Origin: Terriglobia bacterium
GTDB taxonomy: Bacteria; Acidobacteriota; Terriglobia; Bryobacterales; Bryobacteraceae
Reading direction: 5' to 3'
Assembly (NCBI GenBank): GCA_020073345.1
Contig: JAIQFI010000029.1
Location: 62,001-126,000, forward strand
Length of the DNA: 64,000 nt
A program made the position numbers and the translations under genes. Under the pieces are notes generated by a model, which was not told the DNA's origin, made no database searches, and saw only the letters and a list, made by a program, of their open reading frames with translations. Of this stretch, positions 51,354-61,606 are shown in pieces. Each line of letters begins with the position of its first letter. Position 1 is the stretch's first letter.

Positions 51354-52028
51354 ATGCGATTCGGCGTCGTCGTGTTTCCGGGAAGCAATTGCGACCACGA
51401 CGCGTGGTACGCGCTCTCGCATAATCTGGGCCATCCGACCGAATTTATCTGGCACGATTCCAACTCGGTCGGCAACGCGGATGCGGTGATTCTGCCGGGC
51501 GGATTCTCCTACGGCGATTACCTGCGCTGCGGCGCCATTGCGAAATTTTCGCCGGTCATGGCCGCGGTGAAGAAATTCGCGCAGGAGGGCGGACTCGTTC
51601 TGGGCATCTGCAACGGATTCCAGATTTTGGTAGAAAGCGGCCTGCTTCCCGGCGCCTTGCTGCGTAACCGCAATCTCCGCTTCGTGTGCCGTCCTGTCAC
51701 CATCCGCGTGGAAACCACCAATACTCCGTTCACGTGTGCCGCGACCAGGGGACAACTGATCAAGGCGCCGGTCGCCCATGGCGAGGGATGTTACTTCGCG
51801 GATCAACGCACGCTCGACGCGCTCGAAGCCGAGGATCGGGTCGTGTTCCGGTACATGGATAACCCCAACGGCTCACTGCGCGACATCGCCGGCATCTGCA
51901 GCGAGGGCCGCAATGTGATGGGCATGATGCCGCATCCCGAGCGCGCGGCCGATCCCTTATTAGGACCTACCGATGGACGAGTCGTCCTCGAATCGATGGT
52001 CCGGTCAATGGTCGCGGCACACGCATGA
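51354..52028 (+). CDS. purQ: Phosphoribosylformylglycinamidine synthase, glutaminase subunit
   Basis: Type I glutamine amidotransferase that supplies ammonia to PurL in the fourth step of purine synthesis. Seen: [37 protein letters not shown], catalytic Cys in [14 protein letters not shown], and the His-Glu pair in [12 protein letters not shown]. 224 residues, normal. ATG at 51354; the longer frame has no support. ATGA overlap with purL. Confidence 0.95.
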   Translation: MRFGVVVFPGSNCDHDAWYALSHNLGHPTEFIWHDSNSVGNADAVILPGGFSYGDYLRCGAIAKFSPVMAAVKKFAQEGGLVLGICNGFQILVESGLLPGALLRNRNLRFVCRPVTIRVETTNTPFTCAATRGQLIKAPVAHGEGCYFADQRTLDALEAEDRVVFRYMDNPNGSLRDIAGICSEGRNVMGMMPHPERAADPLLGPTDGRVVLESMVRSMVAAHA

Positions 52029-54250
52029 GTGATCTGGCTCCCTCCGAGCTCGCGAAAGTCCGCGGGATCCTCGGCCGCGAGCCGAATCAAACCGAAACCG
52101 GCATCTTCACAGTGATGTGGAGCGAGCATTGCTCGTACAAAAGCTCGCGCCTGCACCTGAAGAAGCTCCCGACCAAGAGCGAGCGCGTGCTCGTGGGTCC
52201 CGGAGAAAACGCCGGCATTATCGATATCGGGCCCAATGAAAAAGGCGAGCGCTACGCGATCGCGTTCAAGATCGAATCCCACAACCACCCCAGCTTCATC
52301 GAGCCGTTCCAGGGTGCGGCCACCGGCGTCGGCGGCATTCTGCGCGACATCTTCACCATGGGCGCGCGCCCGATCGCGGTGCTGGACGCCATCCGGTTCG
52401 GCCCCTTGGACGATCCCGAGTGCGGCGACCGCAACCGGCGGATTCTGGAAGGCGTGGTCGAAGGCATCGCGCACTACGGCAACTGTTTTGGTGTGCCGAC
52501 AGTCGGCGGCGAGACTGTCTTCGAGCGGTGTTACAACGGCAATCCGCTGGTGAACGTGTTCGCGTTGGGCGTATTTCGCCACGATGAAATCTTCTTCGGC
52601 CGCGCTTCCGGCATCGGCAACCCGGTGATCTACGTAGGCGCCAAGACGGGCCGCGACGGGATTCATGGCGCGTCCATGGCTTCCGCCGAATTCACCGAGG
52701 AGTCCAAGCAGAAGCGTCCGAACGTGCAGGTGGGCGATCCGTTCATGGAAAAGCTCCTGCTCGAAGCCTGCCTGGAGGCGATGCACACGGGCGCGGTGGT
52801 CGGCATCCAGGATATGGGCGCCGCCGGCCTCACCTGCTCCACGTGCGAAATGGGGAGCCGAGCGGGAACCGGAGTCGAGATCGATCTGGCACGCGTGCCT
52901 CAGCGCGAATCCGGCATGACGCCGTACGAAATCATGCTGTCCGAATCGCAGGAGCGGATGCTGCTGGTCGCGGAAAAGGGACGCGAAGAAGAAGTGTTCG
53001 CCGTCTTCCGCAAGTGGGGCTTGGACGCGGTGACCATCGGAGAAGTGACCGGCGACGGCAAATTGCGCGTAAAGGATCACGGTGTGGTGGTCGCGGAGAT
53101 TCCCAACCGCGAACTGGCCGACGAAGCGCCTGTATATGACCGGCCGCACGGCGTTGCACCCTATCGCCCCGCGCCGATGGAGGCGCCGGAAATTCCGCGC
53201 AGTCGCGATCTGAACTCCGATCTTCTCGAGTTGCTCGGCTCGGGCGATCTGTGTTCCAAGCGCTGGATCTGGCAGCAGTATGACCAGTCGGTGCGAACCA
53301 ACACGCTGCAGGGTCCGGGCGGCGACGCGGCCATTGTCCGCATCAAGGAAACCGGAACCAGCGTGGCCATGTCGGTGGACGGAAACGGCCGCTATTGTGC
53401 GTTATCCCCGCGCGAAGGAGCGCGCTTGTTGGTGGCCGAATGCTGCCGCAACCTGTCCGCGGTGGGCGCGCTGCCAGTGGCGGCGACCAACAATCTGAAT
53501 TTCGGTAATCCCGAGCGTCCGGAGATCATGGCGCAATTGGTGGAAGCGATCGAGGGAATCACCGAGGCTTGCAAGCACTTCGAAACTCCTATTACCGGCG
53601 GTAACGTGAGCCTGTATAACGAAACCCTGGGCGAAGCCATCTGGCCGACGCCGGTGATGGGCATCGTGGGTCTGATGAAGACCGCGCCTCCGGTCACCAT
53701 TCCCTTTAAAGAGGGAGCCCGCAGCGTGATGTTGCTCGGTGGGCTCGGTACGGTGGACGCGACGCGTTTCGGCGGCACGCAGTACGCCAAGGTGGTCTTG
53801 AATAAGATGTGGGGACTGCCCCCGGCCCTCGACATGGATTACGAAAAACGCGTCCACACCGCGGTCCGCGAGGTGATCGCACAGGGGCTGGCGGAATCTT
53901 CGCACGATGTGGGTGAAGGCGGCCTGGCGGTGGCTTTGGCCGACTGTTGCGCGGAAGGCATCGGGGCCTCCATTTCCCTCGATACCGGCCTGCTGCCGGA
54001 ATTCGCGCTGTTTCACGAAGGGCCGTCCCGGATCCTGCTATCCACAAGCCAGCCTGAGGCCGTCGAGAAGATCGCGCGCGAAAACAATGTCGAGTGCCTG
54101 CGTTTGGGCGTTACAATGAAAGAGCGGTTACAAATCAGTAACAGTTCGGAAACGCCGGCCGAAAAATGGATCGATTGCCGCGTCGATCGCCTGCGCGAAG
54201 TTTGGGAAAACGCTTTGGAGAGTCTGCTGAATCCGGTTCCAGTCGGGTAA
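52025..54250 (+). CDS. purL: Phosphoribosylformylglycinamidine synthase, synthetase subunit
   Basis: Small-type PurL (741 residues) that converts FGAR to FGAM with ATP and ammonia from PurQ. Seen: [90 protein letters not shown], and a second half with [13 protein letters not shown] and [10 protein letters not shown]. The usual companion PurS is not seen in the window. Coupled to purQ by ATGA. Confidence 0.96.
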   Translation: MSDLAPSELAKVRGILGREPNQTETGIFTVMWSEHCSYKSSRLHLKKLPTKSERVLVGPGENAGIIDIGPNEKGERYAIAFKIESHNHPSFIEPFQGAATGVGGILRDIFTMGARPIAVLDAIRFGPLDDPECGDRNRRILEGVVEGIAHYGNCFGVPTVGGETVFERCYNGNPLVNVFALGVFRHDEIFFGRASGIGNPVIYVGAKTGRDGIHGASMASAEFTEESKQKRPNVQVGDPFMEKLLLEACLEAMHTGAVVGIQDMGAAGLTCSTCEMGSRAGTGVEIDLARVPQRESGMTPYEIMLSESQERMLLVAEKGREEEVFAVFRKWGLDAVTIGEVTGDGKLRVKDHGVVVAEIPNRELADEAPVYDRPHGVAPYRPAPMEAPEIPRSRDLNSDLLELLGSGDLCSKRWIWQQYDQSVRTNTLQGPGGDAAIVRIKETGTSVAMSVDGNGRYCALSPREGARLLVAECCRNLSAVGALPVAATNNLNFGNPERPEIMAQLVEAIEGITEACKHFETPITGGNVSLYNETLGEAIWPTPVMGIVGLMKTAPPVTIPFKEGARSVMLLGGLGTVDATRFGGTQYAKVVLNKMWGLPPALDMDYEKRVHTAVREVIAQGLAESSHDVGEGGLAVALADCCAEGIGASISLDTGLLPEFALFHEGPSRILLSTSQPEAVEKIARENNVECLRLGVTMKERLQISNSSETPAEKWIDCRVDRLREVWENALESLLNPVPVG

Positions 54251-54257
54251 GGAGATC

Positions 54258-55673
54258 ATGTTCGACAAGCTCCATGAAGAGTGCGGGGTCTTCGCGATCT
54301 ACGGGCATCCCGAGGCCGCGAATCTTGCCTACCTGGGACTCTACGCCCTGCAACATCGCGGGCAGGAAAGCGCAGGGATCGCATCGAGCGATGGCCGCGC
54401 ACTCCACACTCATCGCGGCATGGGCCACGTAGCGGATCTGTTCACACCCGAAGTGCTGGGCGGTCTGCCCGGTGAGATGGCCATCGGCCACACCCGGTAT
54501 GCCACCGCGGGCGATGGCGGGATGCTCAACGCGCAGCCGTTCACTGTCACCTGCAACAAGGGCCGGATCGCCGTGGCCCACAACGGTAACATCACCAACG
54601 CCGCCGAGCTGCGCCGCGAGCTGGAACGCGAAGGCTCCATCTTCCAAGCCAACAGCGATACGGAAGTGATCCTGCATTTAGTGGCCCGGTCGCGTGAAAA
54701 GACGCTGCCCGCCGCATTGCGCGAGGCACTGCTGCAACTGGAAGGTGCGTTTTCTCTAGTGTTTTTAGCCGAGGATCGGATTCTGGTGGCGCGCGATCCG
54801 CATGGTTTCCGCCCGCTCGCTTTCGGCGAGATGGAACTTTCCGGCGGCCGCACCTGTAACGTATTCGCGTCGGAAACCTGCGCCTTCGACCTGATCAATG
54901 CCGCGTATCTGAACGATGTGGAACCCGGCGAAATGGTCATCGTAGGCCCCGAGGGCCTGACCCGCGAGCGCTATGCTCCGGTCCGCGACCACGCGCATTG
55001 CGTTTTCGAGCACGTGTATTTTTCGCGGCCGGATTCGGTCGTGTTTGGGCGTCCCGTGCAGCAATCCCGCGAGATGCTGGGCCGATTGCTCGCACGCGAA
55101 CATGCGGTGGACGCGGACGTCGTAGTTCCGGTTCCCGATTCGGGCGTCGCTGCCGCGATTGGTTACGCCTCCGAAGCTGGCATACCGTTCCGGCATGCGC
55201 TGATCCGCAATCATTACGTGGGCCGGACCTTTATTGAGCCCTCGCAGGCTATCCGCGATTTCGGCGTCAAGCTCAAACTCAACCCCGTGAGGCATCTGCT
55301 CGAAGGGAAGCGCGTGATCCTGGTGGATGACTCGCTGGTTCGCGGGACCACTTCACGCAAGATCGTCCGCATGGTGCGAGGCGCCGGTGCGCGCGAAGTC
55401 CACATGCGTATCTCTTGCCCGCCCACCGTTTCGCCGTGCTTCTACGGAGTCGATACCCCCAGCCTGGGTGAGCTGATCGCGGCCAATCATTCCGTCGAAG
55501 AGATCCGCCGATTTGTGGAGGCCGATTCGCTGGGGTATCTTTCGCTTGGGTCCTTGCGCGACGCCGTCCAGGACGATCGGCAGGATTACTGCTACGCCTG
55601 CTACACCGGCAACTATCCCACCGAGCTGATCAACATCGAAGAGCTGATGACGTCCCGCGATCGCCGCATTTAA
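54258..55673 (+). CDS. purF: Amidophosphoribosyltransferase
   Basis: First enzyme of purine synthesis (PRPP plus glutamine to phosphoribosylamine). Seen: a short propeptide before the nucleophile Cys (HEECGVFAIYGHPEAANLAY), glutamine site HTRYATAGDGGMLNAQPFTV, PRPP loop RVILVDDSLVRGTTSRKIV, and Fe-S type Cys (MRISCPPTVSPCFYGVDTP, CYACYTG). 471 residues. Seven bases after purL, preceded by AAGGAG; third gene of the operon. Confidence 0.95.
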   Translation: MFDKLHEECGVFAIYGHPEAANLAYLGLYALQHRGQESAGIASSDGRALHTHRGMGHVADLFTPEVLGGLPGEMAIGHTRYATAGDGGMLNAQPFTVTCNKGRIAVAHNGNITNAAELRRELEREGSIFQANSDTEVILHLVARSREKTLPAALREALLQLEGAFSLVFLAEDRILVARDPHGFRPLAFGEMELSGGRTCNVFASETCAFDLINAAYLNDVEPGEMVIVGPEGLTRERYAPVRDHAHCVFEHVYFSRPDSVVFGRPVQQSREMLGRLLAREHAVDADVVVPVPDSGVAAAIGYASEAGIPFRHALIRNHYVGRTFIEPSQAIRDFGVKLKLNPVRHLLEGKRVILVDDSLVRGTTSRKIVRMVRGAGAREVHMRISCPPTVSPCFYGVDTPSLGELIAANHSVEEIRRFVEADSLGYLSLGSLRDAVQDDRQDYCYACYTGNYPTELINIEELMTSRDRRI

Positions 55674-55700
55674 CGTGTTAAGCTACGTTCCGAGGTAGCC

Positions 55701-56630
55701 ATGACGTTCAAAAGGCTTAGTTTGCTGGCAATTTTCGCAGTCGTATTCGCTTCGGTCTATTTCACCCTCACTTTGTCCGCGCAAGCACCCGCTGCGGGAC
55801 AAGGAAAGGGGAAACAAGGTGGGGCGCCACGGTTGTACAACACAGCCAAGCAGAAGCTCCTGGAAGGTAAGCAAATCGTAGGCGTCACCATCTTCTCGCC
55901 CGATCAGAACATTTATTGTGCCGCGGCTAACTCCGGTTACGACTTCACCTGGATCGAGATGCAGCACAGCCCGCTGACGTACGGGGACGTGGCGAAAATG
56001 ATTTATGCCTGCCGCGGGGCATCGGCCATGCCGTTTATCCGCGTGCCGGACGCGACGGAGAGCGATATTCAGAAGGCCACCGACATCGGCGCTATGGGAA
56101 TCATCGTTCCGACCGTGGACACCGTGGAGAAGGCCGAAGCGGCGGTCAAGTGGTCCCGCTATCCCCCGCAAGGGCGCCGCAGCCAAGGCAACGGCCAATA
56201 CGGCGCGCTGTGGGGAAATGATTACCGCCAGACTGCGAACGACAACATGGTCGTAGTGGTGATGATCGAGACTCCTATCGGCGTGGCCAATGCGGAAAAG
56301 ATCGCCTCGGTCCCCGGAATCGACGTGATCTTCGCCGCCAGCACGGACTTGGGCAATTTTTCCAACACGCGCCAAGGCCAGCCCGAATACGAAGCCATGG
56401 TCACCAAGATTCATGACGTAGTGCTGGCCCACCACATCGCTCTGGGCGGGCCGCAGGCCTGGAAGGATCGTCCGGAACGCCCGGGGTTCACGTTCTTCCA
56501 AGGCCCGGGCGAAACCAACCTGATTCAGCAAGGCGCCCGCGTAAACTTGGGAACTGCGCCGGCAGCCGGGCGCGGGGCAGGCGGACGTGGTACCGGAGTT
56601 GCGCCGGTCGAAGGCCAGGAAGGCCGATAA
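55701..56630 (+). CDS. Exported HpcH/HpaI-type aldolase
   Basis: 309 residues with a signal peptide (LLAIFAVVFASVYFTLTLSA) on an HpcH/HpaI aldolase barrel: VGVTIFSPDQNIYCAAANSG, DFTWIEMQHSPLTYGDVAKM (with substrate/metal Glu), MPFIRVPDATESDIQKATDI, GAMGIIVPTVDTVEKAEAAV and MVVVVMIETPIGVANAEKIA (second Glu). The family normally cleaves 4-hydroxy-2-oxo acids in the cytoplasm; export is unusual. The Gly-rich tail is common in secreted acidobacterial proteins. Confidence 0.85.
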   Translation: MTFKRLSLLAIFAVVFASVYFTLTLSAQAPAAGQGKGKQGGAPRLYNTAKQKLLEGKQIVGVTIFSPDQNIYCAAANSGYDFTWIEMQHSPLTYGDVAKMIYACRGASAMPFIRVPDATESDIQKATDIGAMGIIVPTVDTVEKAEAAVKWSRYPPQGRRSQGNGQYGALWGNDYRQTANDNMVVVVMIETPIGVANAEKIASVPGIDVIFAASTDLGNFSNTRQGQPEYEAMVTKIHDVVLAHHIALGGPQAWKDRPERPGFTFFQGPGETNLIQQGARVNLGTAPAAGRGAGGRGTGVAPVEGQEGR

Positions 56631-56636
56631 CGGCTC

Positions 56637-57056
56637 TTAAGCAGCGATGGGAACCGCGGAAGTCGTAACTTCCACATCGATCCGTGGAGGATTCAGCAGA
56701 GTATTGTGGATCAGGCAGGCGTGGACTGCGCGCACGATGCCGTCGCGGTGACGTTGGTCCAGTTCCGTTAGGAATTCCAGCTCAATACGAAAGTCAGTCA
56801 AACGCGCCGGTGCTTTGGCCTTGTCCGCGGTGGTTCGAATGCGCAAGCCTTCCATGGGCAGTTTCCAAGCCTTCATGTATTGAACCGCGTAGTATCCGGC
56901 GCATGTCCCCAACGAGGCCAGCAGAAACTCAGCCGGCGTCATACCTTCATCGAATCCTCCGTTTTCCATCGGCTGGTCGCAGATAATTGAATGGCTCCGG
57001 GCTTTCACCTCGAATTGAACTTCCCCCAGATGATCCACTAGCACTTCAGTTCTCAT
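56637..57056 (-). CDS. OsmC-family peroxidase
   Basis: 139 residues from ATG at 57056. Catalytic Cys in ASLGTCAGYYAVQYMKAW and second Cys in VRAVHACLIHNTLLNPPR give the two-cysteine thiol site that reduces organic hydroperoxides. EGMTPAEFLLASLG is the usual family block. The longer frame to 57113 has no ribosome site. Confidence 0.88.
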   Translation of the reverse strand: MRTEVLVDHLGEVQFEVKARSHSIICDQPMENGGFDEGMTPAEFLLASLGTCAGYYAVQYMKAWKLPMEGLRIRTTADKAKAPARLTDFRIELEFLTELDQRHRDGIVRAVHACLIHNTLLNPPRIDVEVTTSAVPIAA

Positions 57057-57121
57057 AATGATGCAGTCTGGGGCAGTTGGTGACAGCCTGTCACCAAAGG
57101 CTTGAATCAGCATCCTCTAGG

Positions 57122-57763
57122 ATGAATGTGGTGGGTCACAAAGCTAACGCAGCGCAGGCGGATATCCAGCTCGCGCGGGACTTGCTGGCTGGGAAGCTGG
57201 AAGCGTTTGACCATTTTGTCACGGCTTACCACGACAAGATCTTTCGATACGGCTATGCGATGTGCGGACAGCGCGAGGATGCCGAAGAAATTGCCCAGGA
57301 GACGCTCATGAAGGTCTTCGAAAATCTGGGTCAGCTCCGCGAGCCCGAACGGCTGAAACCGTGGGTATTCCGGATCGCGAAGAACGCTTGTTTGATGAAG
57401 CGGCGCAAAAGTGTTTTTGCCCCCCATGCGGAGGTATCGCTCGATCAGTTGATGCCCTCGAAGAGCGGCGACGGTGACGGCGCCAGACTGGAAATCGCCG
57501 ATTGGTCGGGTTTGCCGGACCATCTCGCCATGGACGCGGAATTGCGCGAAAGACTGCGGATCGGCGTCCACGCGCTGCCGGAGACGTATCGTGCCGTGTT
57601 CCTGCTGCGGGACGTCGAGGGATTATCCACCGAAGAAGCCGCCGAGGTTCTGGGCGTCAGCACGGATGTGATAAAACAGCGTCTGCATCGCGGCCGCCTG
57701 ATCCTGCGTAAAGAACTGGACGATTATCTCCGTGCCGCCAAAGGAACGTTAAAACACCCATGA
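57122..57763 (+). CDS. ECF-type RNA polymerase sigma factor
   Basis: 213 residues. Region 2 KLEAFDHFVTAYHDKIFRYG, YAMCGQREDAEEIAQETLMK (-10 recognition) and WVFRIAKNACLMKRR; region 4 ALPETYRAVFLLRDVEGLST, EEAAEVLGVSTDVIKQRLHR (-35 helix-turn-helix). ATG at 57122 with a weak ribosome site. ATGA overlap with the anti-sigma gene. The signal sensed is unknown. Confidence 0.9.
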   Translation: MNVVGHKANAAQADIQLARDLLAGKLEAFDHFVTAYHDKIFRYGYAMCGQREDAEEIAQETLMKVFENLGQLREPERLKPWVFRIAKNACLMKRRKSVFAPHAEVSLDQLMPSKSGDGDGARLEIADWSGLPDHLAMDAELRERLRIGVHALPETYRAVFLLRDVEGLSTEEAAEVLGVSTDVIKQRLHRGRLILRKELDDYLRAAKGTLKHP

Positions 57764-58032
57764 AAGACCAGGACTGCGAAGTTGTTTTTGCCCGTTTGTC
57801 AGAATACCTGGATCAGGAGCTTCCTGCAGCTACCTGCGAAGAGTTGGTGCGTCATATTCAGGACTGCGCACCGTGCGTGGAGTTTGTAGACAGTCTGAGG
57901 AAGAGCGTCGGCTTGCATCGCTCCTACCGGCCGACGGATGATCTACCGGCGATTTCGCCCACGGTCAAACAGTCCCTGCGCGAAACGTACCGGCGGATGC
58001 TGGAAGCCCGTGCCTCCGGACGTACCGACTAG
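57760..58032 (+). CDS. Anti-sigma factor, zf-HC2 type
   Basis: 90 residues. EELVRHIQDCAPCVEFVDSL carries the HxxxCxxC zinc site of anti-sigma domains that hold the partner ECF sigma inactive. No transmembrane helix, so it is a soluble sensor, likely redox-responsive through its zinc site. Translationally coupled to the sigma gene. Confidence 0.88.
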   Translation: MKDQDCEVVFARLSEYLDQELPAATCEELVRHIQDCAPCVEFVDSLRKSVGLHRSYRPTDDLPAISPTVKQSLRETYRRMLEARASGRTD

Positions 58033-59040
58033 CGCGCATTATCGCGCTTCCAGATATTCGTTTCCTTGCCATCGGCGCCAATCGCTACAGCGTCCTCGCC
58101 GTTCCTGGAACGAATGCGCAGAACGGCGCCATTGCTATCGCCGACGCCTTCGCTCATGCCGACATCGATCAGAAAAATCAATCCGTGCCACTGGAAAATC
58201 TGGCCGGTTTTGCGCTGTTGCCCATCGTCGAAGAGAATCCTTTGATGTTGATGGCCCTGGACCAGGTGCGTCACGCCCAAAGCGGCCGTGTAGCGGGCCA
58301 GGAGTTGCTCAGCGCTTCGCAGGGGAGTCTCTACTTCAAACCAGGATTTCACCAGGTCCTTCCTCGCCGATCCGAGCCTCGAGCATGGAGTTCGCGTCAA
58401 TAAGCTGCGGGGTACCGAAGCCATCCTTGTCGACGCCCTTTTGGAAATCGGCAATCAGCTGCGAAATGGTCCGCCCGCCGGTGTTGCCTCCGTGCGAGAA
58501 GAACCAATCGCGCACCCGGACGCCGAAAGGCAGTGAGCACAGGAGCTGCCCCACGTCTTCACGACATGCCGCGACATCTGTGGGCATGAGGCCCGCGCCG
58601 CGAAGATCCTGCGCGAAATCCCGCACCTTCTTTTCCGTGGGATCCGCGAGGAACTCCGCTTCATGGTTGCCCATCAGGGTGATCACCTGACCGCCACTCG
58701 CGGCGGCCGCTTTGCGCAGAGAGGCAGCCAGTCTGACGACCTGGAGCGAATGCGGCCCCTTATCGATCAGATCGCCCGTGAACACCAGGACCGCTTTCCC
58801 GGCGATCCACCTGACTGTTTCCGGGTTTGCGGGACGTTCGACGATCTTCGCGGCTACCAGTAGTTTCAGCAGGCGGTGATAATCAGCGTGTACATCCCCG
58901 ATGGCGAAAATATCCTCGCCCGTGTCGATCTGCACGACGGCCGGATATTTCGCCCAGTCGCGGACGACTTTACTCCCGGCGAGCGTGTTCCGGGTCCCGA
59001 CGCAAAGCAGCAGGACCAGTGGCACACAGCGGAGCCGCAA
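58029..59040 (-). pseudogene. Metallophosphoesterase split by a frameshift
   Basis: Secreted calcineurin-like phosphoesterase. Frame 1 (start 59040): signal RCVPLVLLLCVGTRNTLAG, then IFAIGDVHADYHRLLKLL, LVFTGDLIDKGPHSLQVV, VITLMGNHEAEFLADP and WFFSHGGNTGGRTISQ, ending at a stop just after GEEGPGEILV (about 58336). The family-like sequence resumes in another frame, DLVKSWFEVETPLRSAEQLL, and THLVQGHQHQRILFDDGQ with the last metal His, to 58029. One extra G in GAAGGACC near 58357-58365 explains it. A pseudogene or a base error. Confidence 0.75.
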
Positions 59041-59043
59041 GGC

Positions 59044-61500
59044 TTATCTCTTGGGAGCGAAACCGACCGTCAAGGTGGCCATGACGCTGCGTCCGGGAAG
59101 CAGATAGAGAAGGTCGCCGCCGCTGGGTGTGAAAGGCACGTCCGATGTCGCCTTAATGGCCGGCGCGATGCTGGTAATGGCGTGGTTATCGAACAGATTG
59201 TTGACAGCCAGTCCAAGCTTGCTTCCTCTCAGGAACGAAGAATTCTTCACTGTGTAGTTGAGGAACACATTAGACACGCTCCAGGGAGCGATTGGAACGG
59301 CTTGATTCACACTGCCGTTGTCGTTGTACATCTTGCCGATGCGCTTACTCAGGAAGCCCAGGTCCCAGTTCTTTTCCTGCCAAGTCAGGCCCGCGGTTCC
59401 CGTGTAGCCCGGAGTGCTATCCACCCATAGACCCGTATCGGAGTACCTCGCGGAGCCCAGGGTTCCGTTTAGGTACAGGCTGAGTCCGCGACGAATGAAG
59501 ATCGTGCTCTCCGCTTCAATTCCCTTGGTATTCGAGGGGCCGGTAAGCACATAGATGAGCTCCGTTTGGCTGGTCGGATCGTTGATCGCCGCATAGGGGT
59601 TTTCGAAATGAATGAAGTACCCGTTCACGTCCAGAGTCCACCGGTTGAACTTCAATACGGAACCGATCTGGAAGGTCCTTGCCAAAGTCTGATTAGGCGG
59701 TGTCTTTACGCTACCGGCGGGCACATCGAATACGTTGGTGGGCGGAATTTGACTGCCTTCACCGTACTGGGCATAGACCGACCAGTTGTTTCGTACCCGG
59801 TAGCGCGCCGCGACCGACGGCAGCCAGCGGTCGTATTGGACACTGTGCGGGTAGAATTGTACGCCGCCGATGCAGGTCTTGGTTTTGTCGAGGACGCCGC
59901 CCAGGCAGCCGGCCTTACCAGTGTCTTGATATTGCTCGAAGTGCTGGTCGTAACGAGCGTCCTTTACGCCGCCGGTGACAATGAGCCGCGACGTTGCTCT
60001 CCATTCATACTCAGCGAACGGCTGGTAGATTTGGGTGATGAAGTGTTCGTGAAAGTTGGGGGTGGTGACGTTCGCCCAGGTAAAGGGAGAGGACGCGTAC
60101 TGATAGCGGTCTGTATAGGACCAGTCGTACCAAATGCCCGTACGGAAGGTCCCCCAACGAGACTCCTGACTCAGCGAAATAATGTCACCGATATGGTTCG
60201 CTCCGTTCAGCTTATCGACGCCGCTAGTCGAAGAGAGCTTCTTCAAATCCTTCTCCAGGTTTTGCTTATTCCAATACCGGTAGGTGTTGGCCTTGTTATC
60301 CAGCCGCCACCCGTGGCCCAGGTCCGTATTGAGACCGATGTATCCGAAGTCCGTCTGTATGTGGTAGAAACTATAGCCGTAGTAGAAGGGGCTGGTCGGA
60401 TCGCCATTCAACAGGAAGTTGTCTCCAAACTGCGCCACCTGGTCGCGACTCGGCTGGTTGGTGTCAGGGGTATTATTCCAAAGGTCGATCAGCCCGAAGA
60501 ACACCGTGAAGACGGTTTTGTCGCTGAGCTTGTACTGATACTTCGTCGACCCGGCGACCCGCTTCTGGTAGTTGTAGGTCTGATATCCATCGGACAACAA
60601 CTGATGAAGGTCGATCCAAAGGCTCGACTTTTTGTCTTTTCTCAAGCCAAACTGTCCGGAATCCAAGCTCAGATCAAACATGCGGGTGTTAAAGGAACCG
60701 TAGGAAGCTGTCGCCCTGATACCCGGGCTCGATTGCAAGTCCGGGGATAGCAGGTGGATCGATCCGCCGAAGTTCGCCGGACCAACCGAAGAGGCTCCCC
60801 CTGGGCTGCGGTCGAAGTCCGTTCCGCCAATCCACAGGCCGGGGAAAAACGCCCACGAGTGGTGCGAGGGGTCGTTCGTATCCTGGAACGGAATGCCGTC
60901 GTAGCTTATCGTGTATTGTTTGTCCGCGAATCCACGGAAAAACGTCTTGCCTTGACCGAGCCCCACTCCATTCGAGTTGACGCTGAACGTGCCAGGAGCC
61001 ATCTGGACCACTTCATTAAAGTCGGCCAGCGGTGACGTAAAGTTCTTGATGAATTGCCCGCTGATCTCCGTTTTGGCGGAAGTTGCGTCCAGCGTGTTTC
61101 CGGACGGCGCGAGTTCCGCGGCGAGGGAAGCAACCGCCTCGACAGTGATCGTCTGGGTCACGTTTCCAACGCTCAACGGAATGGTGATGTCCTCCGCTGC
61201 GCTCTCGGCAATTTGCTGCGCAGCCCGATGGGAAGTGGCGAATCCTGGTGCGGACGCGTCAATCGAATAACTCCCGGCAGACAAGCCCGCAGCCGAAAAT
61301 CGACCGTCCTGATCGGTTGTTAGAGTGCGAACGGTTCCGGTTGACTCGTTTTTCACGGCCACGGTTGCATTCGGGACGGCTTTCCCCGCCTGATCAAACA
61401 CAGTTCCAGCAAGGGACGCGGCACGTGATTGCTCAGGTAACCCAAAGGCACAGAGAAGTACAGCTAATGCAGATAGACACGACGAGTGGACGAATCGCAT
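59044..61500 (-). CDS. TonB-dependent receptor with carboxypeptidase-regulatory N-domain
   Basis: Outer-membrane 22-strand receptor, 818 residues. Signal SALAVLLCAFGLPEQSRA, then a CarboxypepD_reg beta-sandwich (LAGTVFDQAGKAVPNATVAV to GSYSIDASAPGFATS), plug domain (VVQMAPGTFSVNSNGVGLGQ, KTFFRGFADKQYTISYDGIP) and a long barrel ending LTVGFAPKR. Acidobacterial receptors of this kind import polymers or siderophores. No substrate can be read from the sequence. The frameshifted phosphoesterase gene starts 3 bp downstream of its stop. Confidence 0.88.
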   Translation of the reverse strand: MRFVHSSCLSALAVLLCAFGLPEQSRAASLAGTVFDQAGKAVPNATVAVKNESTGTVRTLTTDQDGRFSAAGLSAGSYSIDASAPGFATSHRAAQQIAESAAEDITIPLSVGNVTQTITVEAVASLAAELAPSGNTLDATSAKTEISGQFIKNFTSPLADFNEVVQMAPGTFSVNSNGVGLGQGKTFFRGFADKQYTISYDGIPFQDTNDPSHHSWAFFPGLWIGGTDFDRSPGGASSVGPANFGGSIHLLSPDLQSSPGIRATASYGSFNTRMFDLSLDSGQFGLRKDKKSSLWIDLHQLLSDGYQTYNYQKRVAGSTKYQYKLSDKTVFTVFFGLIDLWNNTPDTNQPSRDQVAQFGDNFLLNGDPTSPFYYGYSFYHIQTDFGYIGLNTDLGHGWRLDNKANTYRYWNKQNLEKDLKKLSSTSGVDKLNGANHIGDIISLSQESRWGTFRTGIWYDWSYTDRYQYASSPFTWANVTTPNFHEHFITQIYQPFAEYEWRATSRLIVTGGVKDARYDQHFEQYQDTGKAGCLGGVLDKTKTCIGGVQFYPHSVQYDRWLPSVAARYRVRNNWSVYAQYGEGSQIPPTNVFDVPAGSVKTPPNQTLARTFQIGSVLKFNRWTLDVNGYFIHFENPYAAINDPTSQTELIYVLTGPSNTKGIEAESTIFIRRGLSLYLNGTLGSARYSDTGLWVDSTPGYTGTAGLTWQEKNWDLGFLSKRIGKMYNDNGSVNQAVPIAPWSVSNVFLNYTVKNSSFLRGSKLGLAVNNLFDNHAITSIAPAIKATSDVPFTPSGGDLLYLLPGRSVMATLTVGFAPKR

Positions 61501-61606
61501 TATAAAGACTCCTAGAATTGGACTGGATGAAGGCGATGATAGCGGCTGGACGTTACAGGGAGCTTACAGCCGAGTGAAAGAGGCGTGAACGAGGCGTTAA
61601 GAGCTG

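Noticed and set aside
51803-53149. 448-residue minus-strand frame opposite purQ/purL
   Set aside because: Antisense shadow of a clearly recognised gene.
59566-60750. 394-residue plus-strand frame opposite the TonB receptor
   Set aside because: Antisense shadow; no motif.
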